Assembly (NCBI RefSeq): GCF_040183065.1
Contig: NC_091131.1
Coordinates: 15,765,800 to 15,829,799, forward strand
Direction: 5' to 3'
Length of the DNA stretch: 64,000 nucleotides
Source of the DNA: Periplaneta americana
Taxonomy: Eukaryota > Arthropoda > Insecta > Blattodea > Blattidae
The translations under genes and the position numbers were made by a program. The notes under the pieces were generated by a model. It was not told the origin of the DNA and ran no database searches. It worked only from the letters and a program-made list of their open reading frames with translations. This document shows, one piece after another, positions 50,450-61,013 of this stretch; within the stretch, counting starts at the first letter, position 1, and every line of letters begins with the position of its first letter.

Positions 50450-50847
50450 ATGCCTTTTCTTCTTTTCAATAATGCCAAAGTCCCTGTCACATAACTTGTA
50501 TGCACATGAGAAGTTAAGAACCCCTGAATCTTCACCTTTTCTAGGCCTTCGTCGTTGAATAGATCTTGGTGTAATGGATGCACACAAAAGTCATCTTGTG
50601 CTTTCTTACTTAAAAGACAGTTGAACTTGGTTATTATTTCCTTTTTTTCTTCTCCGTCCAATATATCAACATATTTTCGCCTACAATTATATGCAGGGCC
50701 TATTTCACGAGCTGCATGAGACATAATAATTCACCCTTTAATCTTTTCACTTTGTCTCTGTTTATTTTCCATTTACTGGGATCACGCTTTCTTATCCTTG
50801 AATGTTCACCATTATCACTATCACTGCTTGAATTATCAGTTGACATG
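50450..50847 (-). pseudogene. transposon protein N-terminus, unassigned family, frameshifted
   Basis: An ATG at about 50845 opens STDNSSSDSDNGEHSRIRKR, DPSKWKINRDKVKRLKGE; after a one-frame change near 50735 it continues YNCRRKYVDILDGEEKKEII and LLSKKAQDDFCVHPL. The order 'RKRxPxxWKxNxxKxxRxxGE...C...KY/C' is one I recall from an abundant, poorly described group of insect transposon proteins. Frameshifted and not functional. Confidence 0.5.
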
Positions 50848-52408
50848 TTTGAAACACACAATAAACTGACAAAGCTACACTACATCTCGTTCATGCAGCC
50901 ATTTTACTAAAAGGAAACAACTGCTACACTTGTGCTATCATCTTTTGGTGCAAGAACCAGACAAGTCCAGGACTAGTCTGATTCTTGCTCCAAACACACC
51001 CACGGTCTCTGTTGGCAACTAAGCATATCTCATTCAGATAAGTCCACACAACTCTGGTTCTTGCACCAAAAGATGCTCACTGTCGTATTATATATCATGC
51101 ATACTCTAACTCGTTTTCGACCAAAAGTGGACTTATCTGGTTTTTGCACCAAACACCTCATATTCACGTCATCCGCACAGACAAGCAGCTGATGTAACCC
51201 GTTCAATTCCAAGCTCTCTCTGTTATCCTGGACTTTCCTAATGGCATACTCTAGAGCAAAATTAAAAGTAAAGGTGATAGTGCATCTCCTTGCTTTAGCC
51301 CACAGTGAATTGGAAACGCATCTGACAGAAACTGACCTATATGAACTCTGCTGTACGTTTCACTGAGAGACATTCAATCAGTTATTATGATAATAAATGT
51401 TTGAAATAATTTTAGTTTTGTCCTTTAAATGTGTAGAAATTTGATACGAGTAAATGTAATATTGTAAAATTCCTTTGCAGAACGAAAAGTTTAATTTGTT
51501 CCGATCAAATGTCTGCACATTTAAAAGAAAAAAACTAAATTATTTCAAACATATGTTATCGTAATACAATGCTCTCTTAAACTGACTGAACATATTTGGA
51601 TTTAAATCAATGGCTTTCCCAGAACACGCTATGAAATATTTAATATAAAACAATTTTTATCTCGAAAAGGCAGCAAAAACGAGCAAAATTGTATTACACT
51701 TTTTTGTTTGAAATATCTCAAATAATACCTCCCTGGAATTAATGAAATCACCGACTGTTCACCCTGAATATAATTTTATTGTATACACGCTAAAATAAAA
51801 TAAAATAGATTCTTCATATTATTTCAAGAGAACAGAAATCTTGTAGCCACACAAATATTCAATGAACAATGTTTTTTTGACAATATCGTTTACATGGCAA
51901 CAGGAATTGTTAAGCTCATCATAATTTATATTAATTTAGTGAAACTGCATCCAATTTAGTACAAAATTATTGAAAATGAAAATAAGATAAAATAATTTAA
52001 GTACCTAATATTGAAAGTTTCCAAAATTAGGGTTACCTTTCCGAAACTAATTTTCCTTTTCCTAAAATTAACTTTAGATGTTCTGAATTTTATTACTATT
52101 TTCCGAAACTGAAATTATTTTCACCGAAACTGTATATTTTATTAATATTCATATTAATATTTATTACATATAACTATTATCATTAATTTCTCTAAATAGA
52201 TTTACAAAACCTCTAATGGCAATTACATTAATATTCTCATTATAGAAATGTATTTTAGATTTATATATATAGGCTATATATTTTTTCCCCCCTGTAAAAT
52301 GGTTCTAGTAAGCTTATATTAAATTAATTTTCATCATTTTACTAGCTATCTCAAATCTCAAATTAATTATAATTGATTGAATTAAATTAGCTCATAAATT
52401 AAGAGTGC

Positions 52409-52586
52409 TATTCATAGACATTTCGCAGCACGCGCTACGAGCGTACTATGCTAGCCCCGGCTATCCACTGGTTACTTGTACAGAATTCAAATCATATCCT
52501 ATCGCTAACACTGGTTTATGAATACGAAAAACGATGATCATCCACCGGAAGCCCGAGCTAAAAATGTCTATGAATACGGCCCTATG
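52409..52586. mobile_element. short MITE with ATTCATAGACATTT termini
   Basis: GCTATTCATAGACATTTCGC on the left; complement of the right end is GGCCGTATTCATAGACATTT. About 178 bp, GC-richer than the neighbourhood. Confidence 0.7.
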
Positions 52587-52735
52587 TTACTACTTTACCT
52601 TATAGGTACGAGTATCTAACTTTAAATAAATATGTAGTCTACTAGTCGTTAAAACTTAACTGAAGAATATTACTGGAGAACCTTTTAAGTGTAGTGTAAA
52701 TATTCGTAATTTAAATATGTATCGTATTGATTAAG

Positions 52736-52798
52736 ACTGGTTGAGTGGAAGAGAAGGCCTTATGGCCTTAACTCTGCCAGCGAAAATAAAACATTACT
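52736..52798 (+). mobile_element. CR1/Jockey-like LINE tail
   Basis: GGTTGAGTGGAAGAGAAGGC and GGCCTTAACTCTGCCAGCG match the 3' end at 36180-36225. An RTE-like LINE is inserted in its tail region. Confidence 0.8.
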
Positions 52799-52801
52799 TA
52801 C

Positions 52802-53388
52802 TTACTTACAAATGGCTTTTAAGGAACCCGAAGGTTCATTGCCGCCCTCACATAAGCCCGCCAGCGGTCCCTATCCTGTGCAAGATTAATCCACTCTCTA
52901 TCATCATACCCCACCTCCCTCAAATCCATTTTAATATTATCCTCCCATCTACGTCTCGGCCTCCCTAAAGGTCTTTTTCCCTCCGGTCTCCCAACTAACA
53001 CTCTATATGCATTTCTGGATTCGCCCATACGTGCTACATGCCCTGCCCATCTCAAACGTCTGGATTTAATGTTCCTAATTATGTCAGGTGAAGAATACAA
53101 TGCGTGCAGTTCTGTGTTGTGTAACTTTCTCCATTCTCCTGTAACTTCATCCCGCTTAGCCCCAAATATTTTCCTTAGCACCTTATTCTCAAACACCCTG
53201 AACCTATGTTCCTCTCTCAGAGTGAGAGTCCAAGTTTCACAACCATACAGAAGAACCGGTAATATAACTGTTTTATAAATTCTAACTTTCAGATTTTTGG
53301 ACAGCAGACTGGATGATAAGAGCTTCTCAACCGAATAATAACACGCATTTCCCATATTTATTCTGCGTTTAATTTCCTCCCGAGTGTC

Positions 53389-53394
<6 letters not shown>
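52802..53394 (-). mobile_element. RTE-like LINE 3' end, cleanest copy
   Basis: A 178-codon open frame (52819-53355) reads YYSVEKLLSSSLLSKNLKVR, LLYGCETWTLTLREEHRFRV, RRLRWAGHVARMGESRNAYR, GRPEGKRPLGRPRRRWEDN and WRAYVRAAMNLRVP. The + strand lead-in 'acttacttactt' is the (AAGT)n tail. It ends at an (ATT)n run (53394-53440). Open throughout, therefore recent. Confidence 0.93.

Positions 53395-53440
<46 letters not shown>
53394..53440. repeat. (ATT)n microsatellite
   Basis: About 15 ATT units directly at the 5' junction of the RTE-like LINE, probably the older CR1-like tail into which the LINE inserted. Confidence 0.9.
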
Positions 53441-53442
<2 letters not shown>

Positions 53443-53805
53443 CTTCTTTCGGAATAGGCCTATAATTAAACATTTTTCCGGAATTCAGATTGAAGGGATA
53501 TATTCCCGGTCGAACCAGCTTGAGCTTGACTTTCTTGTCGAGATTTGAACCCGACTGCCCTGTATTTACAGCTATGAACGCTACCGATGGAGTCACACAT
53601 GAGACTAAACAATTTATTTCTGATATAGAGCTGAAAACAAGATTATTATTAAATGAATAATATTATTTGTGTAAAATTGCGTATTTCAAGTATCGGTGAT
53701 AAAGCAACTTAACATTGAAATGACTTAAGTACAGACTCGGAGATTGTGTAGTTAAATGTTATGATCGTTGGCGTATATTTTAGGAGCTATTGCACAATTT
53801 ATTAC

Positions 53806-53931
53806 CAATACATCGCAGCCGTCTGTTTGTCTGCTCTTCTGTGCGATATCTCGTTGATCGTCGGACGCAGTCGTCGACGTCGCTGTGACTGCGACGAGCA
53901 GCAGGAATACTATGACGATAATGTTATTCAT
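53806..53931 (-). CDS. Pro/Arg-rich secreted peptide precursor, gene 2, exon 1 (signal peptide and pro-region)
   Basis: Forty-two codons from ATG at 53931 to the donor TTG|gtaata (phase 0); GAT|gtattg six bases earlier is an alternative, also phase 0. The first residues MNNIIVIVFLLLVAVTATST form a signal peptide with likely cutting after A17 or A22. The pro-region begins ASDDQRDIAQ and includes one Cys. Upstream of the ATG, 'ttctcctgtgcag|AGCAAC' also looks like a splice acceptor, so a non-coding leader exon is possible. Paired with 43791-44114 by strand, phase and the matching organisation of gene 1. The hydrophobic core differs in sequence from gene 1, as signal peptides often do. Confidence 0.6.
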
Positions 53932-53968
53932 GTTGCTCTGCACAGGAGAACGAATTTTAATGAACTGA

Positions 53969-53977
53969 ATTTATAAC
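53969..53977 (-). promoter_or_regulatory. candidate TATA box of gene 2
   Basis: GTTATAAAT on the minus strand about 38-46 bp before the ATG, the same spacing as in gene 1. A GATA-type site (AGATAAG, about 54070-54076) lies about 140 bp upstream of the ATG. If the alternative leader exon is real, this box would not be the promoter. Confidence 0.35.
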
Positions 53978-53989
53978 TTCGTGTCGAAA

Positions 53990-54500
53990 GAGTCGAAGTT
54001 GACTTTTTTCAATATCTTGGAGCCAACAGGGGGAAAAGCTGGAAAGAGGAGTAAGTTAATAAAATTACCAGATAAGAGGGTCGAAGTCGAACCACGAGTG
54101 GTATTTGGATCACTCTACCAGTCTGCTCTCGGAGGCCAGTCTGGCCTTATCTGTGGATGTCCACTACTTTGTATTCCAGGCTGCAGGAATCAGGCGGCAA
54201 GTTCGTGTTTAGATTTAGTGGAATTTCACTTATAATGGTGATATCCTTTTAGCACTACCGATTGCTTGTTCTGACAGTCTGTGACATCATACTATGCTCT
54301 GAAATGATATTTGCGCAGTTTCTGAATGAAGAACATGGCTTACGCGTGGCCAAGTGTAACGGTTACTGTGTTGCCTCTGGGTCTAGTATCGAAGGTTCAT
54401 ATTCCACCTAAGGAAATGAATTTTTGATTTGCAATAAAGTCATTAGCAAGTCTTCCTTCGTCGGAAAATGAAATTATGAAAACAAATATGATCATTGGTA
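53990..54500. other. no recognisable gene (upstream of gene 2)
   Basis: I see no coding frame with a motif. GGGGGAAAAGC at 54029-54039 is only loosely like a kappa-B site. Confidence 0.4.
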
Positions 54501-54516
54501 CGTTTATCCTTTAGAT

Positions 54517-55658
54517 CAGTCATGTTAATTGAAGCCCATAGGAGCAAGCACGCGCTTTAGAGCTCAGGAGAGCCTGAGCGCTTTACAGCGGAAAGGAAAG
54601 AGACAGACGAAAGAGGTAGCTAGTATATGCCGCTTGGTCGAGCTATATTCAGGGACAGCCAGCACTGATTCAATAGATAAAGGGAAGAGAACTTATTAAA
54701 ACTGTATCCATGTTAATTTTTAGATTTGCTTGAGAAGTATAAGTGCATTATAAGAATGTAAGTTTTAATTTTAATGCTCATTTTTTACAAGTTTGATTTT
54801 TTTTTATTCAAAAGAAATATTTTCTCAACTTTTCTTATATTTATTTAGTAGCCTTACAGAATGTTTTCGTAAATCTAATATACCGTATATACGTATTACT
54901 GAAGAGAGTGTATTGAAAATTTTGAAAATATTCGCATGGAAATTGTTTGTAAGGAAATTAATTAACAAAGCAACTACTGTTACATCATAAGCAAAATATA
55001 CGTGCCCATGTGTTGTGAAAATGTCAGTCTATAGCTTCAGCAGATTTCGAGAAAATAATTGAATATTCTGGTGATAGAAGTTGTTCACCAGTATCACCTT
55101 AAAAGCATAATGCGATAATAATTTTGTTATGGAATATTGGTTACACTTAAAACAGATACAGTACCTAGGTAACTTTGCTTTGTACTGTAATATTGTTTTG
55201 ATTAGTTTATTGATTACTTTTATAAGGCTAAAAGTATCATCAATATAAATTCCAACTTATCATATCACACTCAATCTCTTTTCTTCGGATATCACTTTCT
55301 TTATGAATGATGTGTTTCAGCCATTTATCTACAATATAGTTGTACTACTGTGGCATTTATGTGAATATTGTTCTTAACTCTCTATTATGTTATTAAGATT
55401 TAAAACACAACTGCAATATTAAGAAATTGATATTAGTACTTTTGTTTTACAGACAATATAGATAATATCAAACAGAAATAAGCCATATAAAAATAACGGC
55501 ATAAAATTTCACGTTCCGTTTGTAGTTTGTGGACTACTGTTTTCTTAATCCAACAGGTTACTTATTCATATACACAACCCTTCCTCTTTCCGTTCTTAGC
55601 GCTTGATGCCCGCGCATGACGTCGAGGTCAGAAAAATGCGCTTTCTTTGACATCACTG
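54517..55658. mobile_element. non-autonomous hAT element, copy B (uninterrupted)
   Basis: Ends CAGTCATGTTAA and (inverted) CAGTGATGTCAA; flanks CTTTAGAT and CTATAGAT, 7 of 8 identical. 1,142 bp, the same element as 5984-8373 in opposite orientation, so it shows the empty site of the LINE inserted in copy A. No ORF. Confidence 0.9.
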
Positions 55659-56095
55659 CTATAGATAGACGTTTTTCTACCGGAAACTGTTGTCGGAGCG
55701 ACAGATATGATTGAAAACTGTTTCTGTTACACACTGTAATAGGATAACAGGATGTAACGGAAGTAGGAAACATATTTATGTCAAGGGTGAAAGGAAACAG
55801 AAAAGACATAGGATATAGAAATAAATTCCTAAGAAAGTGTCTTGAGTTTTAGCGGATAGTGGAAGAATTATCAAAAGAAGACATGGTTATCCAAAACTAT
55901 AGACTTTATACGAAGTATAGGGCCTATTAACTTTGTCATGTAAATATATACATGCATAAGATACGTTCTTTCTTTCTTTCTTTGCTTGATCGTGCACTAG
56001 ACATCTCATAAATTTAAAGTGGACCTTCCTGGTTATGGGTTCGGTATGACACAGGATAATCATAAGACATCAGAAAAAGCCTTGTCCGTAGATGT
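55659..56095. other. no recognisable gene
   Basis: AT-rich; contains a short (TTTC)n run at 55966-55982. Confidence 0.45.
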
Positions 56096-56099
56096 AAGA

Positions 56100-56190
56100 T
56101 TAATTTCTTGCATTATTCACGCGGGGAATCGAACCTCGGATCGCTTGTTTTAGAAGCCCAAGCCGCTATCCTCATGTGAATAATATTTAA
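56100..56190 (-). mobile_element. tRNA-like SINE head
   Basis: The minus strand reads GATAGCGGCTTGGGCTTCTA, AAACAAGCGATC and GAGGTTCGATTCCCCG: an anticodon-arm-like hairpin with loop CTTCTAA (anticodon TCT, Arg-like) and a B-box. The D-arm is poor, so it is a SINE head and not a functional tRNA gene. The body runs down to about 56000. Confidence 0.55.
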
Positions 56191-56555
56191 GAAGCTAAAT
56201 TAATAAACTTATGTTTGTTCACCTTTCCTGAGCACATTTATCGATAGCAGCAGTAGTAGATCGAAAGACAGAGAAGAGAGCTATTTCTGTCTTTGTTCGA
56301 ATCTGCACTACTAATTTTATTACGTGGAGAAATATCTTACAAACAGAATAAGATATGAGCTGAAAGTTTTCTAAGCACAAAGTACAACAAATTTAAAATA
56401 TGTACAGATCCAGAAACAAAATTCAGGTTTCCCAAATTTTCTTTCTGAGTCTGTACAATTGGATGATAGTGTTCCTTATCTAAAGATTAATAATAATATA
56501 TTTTTTATAATTATTTCATATATAGGCCTACTTATGAATAATACTTGTGATTAAT

Positions 56556-57490
56556 AGTATACGCCATTCACAATGAAACGTCAGCGTTAACTTAATACCT
56601 CATTCACAGTATTAAACATAAAACTTTGTACCTATATTATTTAACGTAAGCATTCACGATGAATTATATAGTTCACATAAACGTAAACTTAAGCATATGA
56701 CGTGAACATAAAAACTTACAAACTTCAAGCTTTCATGCTTATATTTACGTAGACTGTAAACGTTACCGTAAAATTAATACGTTACACCATTAAGGCCCAT
56801 TCATAATGAAAATTAAACATAACGTAAACGTTAACTTAAGATTATAAACGTTACTATAAAATCAAAAAGCCATGCCATCAAGGTCCATTCACAATGAAAA
56901 TTGGTCATAACGTAAGCGTCAACTTAAGATTGTAAAAGTTACCATAAAATCAATAAGTAACACCATTAAGTTAACGCTTACGTTATATTTAATTTTCATT
57001 GTGAATGGGCATTGATGGTGTGACTTTTTTATTTTACGCTAACGTTAACAATCTTAAGTTAACGTTTACGTTATGTTTAATTTTCATTGTGAATGGGCTT
57101 TTAAGTTCACGCTTACGTTATATTTAATTTTAATTGTGAATGGGCCTTAAGATTCTAAACGTTACTGTAAAATAAAAAAGTCATACCATCATTCACGATG
57201 GGAACATAAACATAACCGTAAAGATACTTGGTAACTATGGAAACATAACAAAGACGTCATTTCATCATATTCTGTTGTATACTTCAGCGTTCTACGATTG
57301 TGTATTATTTCCAAATCACATAAACATAAACATGGAAGTTTGGAGTCTGCAAACTTTCATGTTAACGTTTAAAGGTAATGTTAATGTCAGTGTTTATATG
57401 AATCATTGTGAATGATCCCATTTGGTAACCTGGCCGCAAACTTCTGTGTTTTTTTTTTACGTTTGTGTTTAATTTTCATTGGGAATGGGC
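56556..57490. repeat. foldback cluster of ACGTTAAC-rich units
   Basis: The unit 'cccattcacaatgaaaatt', then AACATAACGTAAACGTTAAC, then 'aacgttaccataaaat' recurs about eight times in both orientations (flips near 56970 and 57150). The right part (57188-57490) is shared with 60722-61012. Probably the ends of a transposon family whose binding sites are the ACGTTAACGT palindromes. Confidence 0.65.
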
Positions 57491-57894
57491 CTGCTATTAA
57501 GTGACAGAGTGACCTCTAGATTTAATTAACATGAATTATCAATTATGTGATTCGAGTGAACAACAATATAGTTTTATTTCAATCAGTTATGAGTCAAAAT
57601 CTTGTGATTGTTTCATTAAAATAACATAGTGCAAGGGTTTATGCTTAGATACATCTAAATTTAATTGTGGTTGGAACCTAACATTCATGTATCGCAGAGA
57701 GAATGAACAAATCTGCTACCTTATCCAGTAAAGCACTTAAATCTTCATGTCAGAAATTATTATACTTTTTAATCATTACGGCTCTCATTTCTGTGTCCTA
57801 AAATCTCTGGAAATGCGCATTCTCTTATGCCCTAAAATACCCGACACGTAACTTGGAAATATGACGCAAATGAAATTTAACATTGACCAAAAAT

Positions 57895-58220
57895 TACTTG
57901 AAAAGGTTTTTATTCACCAGTAAACAAAACTACTTTGGGAATATTAAATCTCTTAATGTGGACTCGGTAGAAATAGGATGAGTTGTGTACCTTTCTAAGA
58001 AATTTCTGAAACTGTGAATATTTACTTTATGTAATGGGATGTTTGATGCAACCATCATCTTACAAAAGGTCCTTATAAATATCAGATGACGATGAACTCC
58101 TGGCTGATTTTCCAAACAGCAAAGGCAGTCTGGTTTCTGCAGCGAATTGTTTATATTTAAACAGCTTTTGTGTTTAGCATGACTGCAAAATGTTTGTGAG
58201 GCGTAGCTTTCACTTCACAA
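57895..58220 (-). mobile_element. hAT transposase N-terminal fragment
   Basis: The frame reads FCKMMVASNIPLHKVNIHSF, RNFLERYTTHPISTESTLRD, aligning with the intact hAT transposase ([39 protein letters not shown]). Upstream HAKHKS may be the end of the BED finger. It stops after about 60 codons. Confidence 0.8.
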
Positions 58221-58231
58221 TTTTTGTATAA

Positions 58232-58600
58232 TAAAATTTCTTGGAGCTAAGAAGGATGAAGTTCAGGAGAATGGAAAAAAGTTACACAACGTAGAACTGC
58301 ACGCATTGTATTCTTCACCTGACATAATTAGGAACATTAAATCCAGACGTTTGTGATGGGCAGGACATGTAGCACGTATGGGTGTATCCAGAAATCCATA
58401 TAGATTGTTAGTTGGGAGGCCGGAGCGAAAAAGACCTTTGGGGAGGCCGAGACATAGATGGGAGGGTAATATTAAAATGGATTTCAGGGAGTTGGGATAT
58501 GATGGTAGGGACTGGATTAATCTTGCTCAGGATAGGGACCAATGGCGGGCTTATGTGAGGGCGGGAATGAACCTCCGGGTTCCTTAAAAGCCATTTGTAA
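58232..58600 (+). mobile_element. RTE-like LINE 3' end
   Basis: FLGAKKDEVQENGKK-like sequence followed by (58378-58587) GVSRNPYRLLVGRPERKRPL, GRPRHRWEGNIKMDFRELGY and MNLRVP. The tail is only 'ttgtaagtataact'. Confidence 0.9.
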
Positions 58601-58873
58601 GTATAACTTAAGTAAAATTTTCTCATCAGTACAAAAATATTTTTCACCAAACTCTTTAACAAACCCGTGCAATTTTGCACTATCAGAGTACTTACAGGCA
58701 TCTTAAACAAGACTCGTATGCTGCACAACTGAATTCGCAATTCACAGTAGAGAAGACGAAAGGATTCTGCGAAAAAGGAAAGAAAAGGGGTGAAAAGTGT
58801 CCAAACCTGTCTTAATACTTTTGCATCCACGTTAACAGGGTCATTAACTATTTATGAATTACTAGACTAGATG

Positions 58874-59470
58874 GCATTTCGGAAGGAGGTTAGCTTCTTT
58901 ATGCGCCGTAGCATTTCTTGTATGTGACGTCACAAGCTTGTACAGTAGAACCAATCAGAATCAGTCTGTAACAAGCACTTCCGGAGTTCGTTTGTTCACG
59001 TTCGAGTGTTTCAATACATTGAATAAGTAAAACTAACATTTACTGTGTATGTAAGGTAAATAAATGGAAGAAGAGACTGTAAAAACACAAGTATTACACA
59101 GGCAGGCGCGGAAAATAGTGTTTAAGGTGTATAATTATTTTAAAAACGTTAACGAGCACAACGCTGCCGGCCATCTTGATGCTGGCAGCAACGTTGCCAA
59201 CATGCAAGAAACGACTGCAAAAACATGTGGTGTGGGATTGAGAACCGTGCAAAGAATATTGTTAGTGAAGAAAAGAGGGTTTGTTTGGTATCATGCTTAC
59301 AGTAATCAACGGCTAAGGTCATTATTGTTTTTGATAATTTAAATTCTCTCCTGCGCTATTTGTATTGCACGTGTGCGTGAAGTACGATGTGGTAATGTTG
59401 TACGCTGCCTTGCTCTCTCTATCTGTCTCTCTCGACGCAAACACTAGCAGACAATCTCCTTCCGAATTGC
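58874..59470 (+). mobile_element. deleted Tc1/mariner-type element with transposase start
   Basis: Ends GCATTTCGGAAGGAGGTT and, inverted, GCAATTCGGAAGGAGATT. The frame from ATG 59064 reads VLHRQARKIVFKVYNYFKNV and TAKTCGVGLRTVQRILLVKK, the N-terminal helix-turn-helix of an insect IS630/mariner-type transposase. The catalytic domain is deleted after about 70 codons. Confidence 0.65.
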
Positions 59471-59484
59471 AGTCGACTCTACCT

Positions 59485-60122
59485 ATAATGTTTTCGCTGT
59501 AAGAAAAATCCTAATATAAACAATAGCACTTGACTGAAGTGAGGCTTCATTGGCCACTGTTTGGCGCCATAGATTCTCAGTACATGTTCCCGCCTACTGT
59601 TGTACATTCTATTTCATGTTAAACATTTCCCGTTACTCGTCAAGTAGGCCTATCCTCACTACTATGCATTCGTTTGCTTAGGAAACATTTAGTTTATAAT
59701 TACTCTAATTAAATTATTTATAAGTCTTATGCCTTCACAATGGATATTTGAGGATGCAGAAGCCATATTTCAGTACTACGTGCTTACGTGAACAACTACG
59801 AGCTCAAGTGACGCCAGCTTGTTACAAGAACAGAGTATCTCGGTATTACTGTTGGTATTCATCTGCGTTCATAGTACATAACAAAATATAAAAGTAGCTT
59901 TTCTTTTATATAGCGTTTTAAATATGAGTGAAGTGAAATGTTTCATTGTATTTAACAACTAGAATTCAATTTTTTATTTTCAAATAATACAAGATTGTGG
60001 TTTCCAAATACGAACTATATTTTCCTGTGTTATATGAGTGTTTCGACTGGGAGCCAATCACGGGTATAACAACAACGTGCTTTTGTTTACGTTAGGATTT
60101 TTCTTACAGCGAAAACAGTATA
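59485..60122. mobile_element. MITE, ~638 bp, TATAMTGTTTTCGC termini
   Basis: Left TATAATGTTTTCGCTGTAAG and right inverted TATACTGTTTTCGCTGTAAG, arms about 45 bp (both with AAAAATCCTAA). TA-type target likely. It contains a Tc-like inner motif but no ORF. Confidence 0.75.
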
Positions 60123-60714
60123 GCAACAACGGGTTTGGAAACATCTAAGCGTCACTTGTTTGGGAAAGCTGAAGGGGTGAGACCGACTAGCAACAAATTG
60201 GCCATATACCTAACATCCTTTGTGTTTTGACAACTTACTTCTGGCCAAACCTGTTACCTCCAAACTACATTTAACTACAAAATATTTCTATGAAAAGGAA
60301 GTTGGAAATAAATAACAAAATGTATACAAAAAATCCCTTGCCAGTATTGACAGGAAACATGTGAACAATATTTGGAGAACTGTTAAAACAATTGTAATAT
60401 GACAAAAAAAAATATGCTTTCATACCATTTTTGGTGAAGTATGTCTTAATTCTAAAATACTGTAAATTGTGCATTTATATGGCCAATGAAAACCGTGTCA
60501 CTATGTTCAGTAAAGCTAGCAGCGTGTGTGATTTAAGTTTGTGAAAAGAGACAGGATAAAAATATGACATGTCATAGAAACCCAAGCTCTATTAATTATT
60601 ATTCTAGATTGAACTGTCAGGATGTTTTTGTTTTCCTCAATTTCAAGGTTAAACTATCTCTACAATTCTCAATCGTGTGGACATGAGATTTGTACAGTTA
60701 TTTTGAAACGTCAA
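60123..60714. other. no recognisable gene
   Basis: AT-rich spacer without supported features. Confidence 0.45.
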
Positions 60715-61012
60715 ATTAAAAAGTCAAACTATCATTCACGATGGAAACATAAAAAATAACCATAAAGATACTTGGTAATCATGGAGACATAGCCACAAAG
60801 TCGTTTCATCATATTCTGTTGTACTCTTCAATGCTCTCTGATTATGTGTTGTTTTAAAATCACGTAATCATAAACATGAAAGTTTGGAGTTTGTAAACGT
60901 CCATGTTATCGTCTAACGGTAATGTTAATGTGAATGTATATGCAAATCATTGTGAATAAGCCCATTAAATGACCTGACCGCAAACTTCTGTGCTTATGTT
61001 ACGTTTGTGTCT
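60715..61012 (+). repeat. second copy of the 57.2-57.5-kb repeat
   Basis: TCATTCACGATGGAAACATAA, then GATACTTGGTAATCATGGAG and TCATCATATTCTGTTGTACTC match 57188-57480 with about 85% identity. It is cut at its right end by the hairpin element at 61014. Confidence 0.75.
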
Positions 61013-61013
61013 A

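Larger units (their letters stand above)
48083..51158 (-). mobile_element. DNA transposon of unassigned family, GTTTGGTGCAA termini
   Basis: Left end GGAGGGGTTTGGTGCAAGAAC, right end inverted AGGTGTTTGGTGCAAAAACC, both followed by AGATAAGTCCA-like sequence. CATA on both sides (48079-48082, 51159-51162). The word TTTGGTGCAAGAACC and its complement recur inside (48297-48325, 50945-50960, 50968-50994, 51055-51075), a subterminal repeat pattern. Remnant coding pieces on the minus strand are at 50450-50847 and 49235-49410. It carries a SINE (48738-48990), a tRNA-like foldback (49574-50264) and an (AAT)n run (48652-48707). Confidence 0.75.
47295..51373 (-). mobile_element. RTE-like LINE, split by a DNA transposon
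   Basis: Flanked by TCAATCAGTTATTA (47281-47294, 51374-51387), a perfect 14-bp duplication. Segment 47295-48082 gives the 3' coding end (NAYYYTVEKLLSSSLLSKDL, LYGCETWTLTLREEHRL) and, before it, ENPQTIRKNMAILLEASKEK, NPEKTKYMIMSRDENI, GNLSFEQVEKFKYLGATVT. Segment 51159-51373 continues upstream with [10 protein letters not shown]-like and [17 protein letters not shown] (catalytic YADD changed to CADD). The split falls directly after ADDVN. 5'-truncated; short (ACTT)n tail. Confidence 0.92.
47104..51768. mobile_element. Tc1/mariner-like MITE, outermost layer of a nest
   Basis: Left end TACAAGGTGAACCG and right end, inverted, TTCAGGGTGAACAG, with TA outside each (47102-47103, 51769-51770). The arms align further through GTCATTAATT / TTCATTAATT, ACAATTTTSCTCGTTTTTGC and ATTGTTTTATAT. 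Without the insertion it would be about 570 bp. It is diverged, so it is the oldest layer. Confidence 0.7.
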
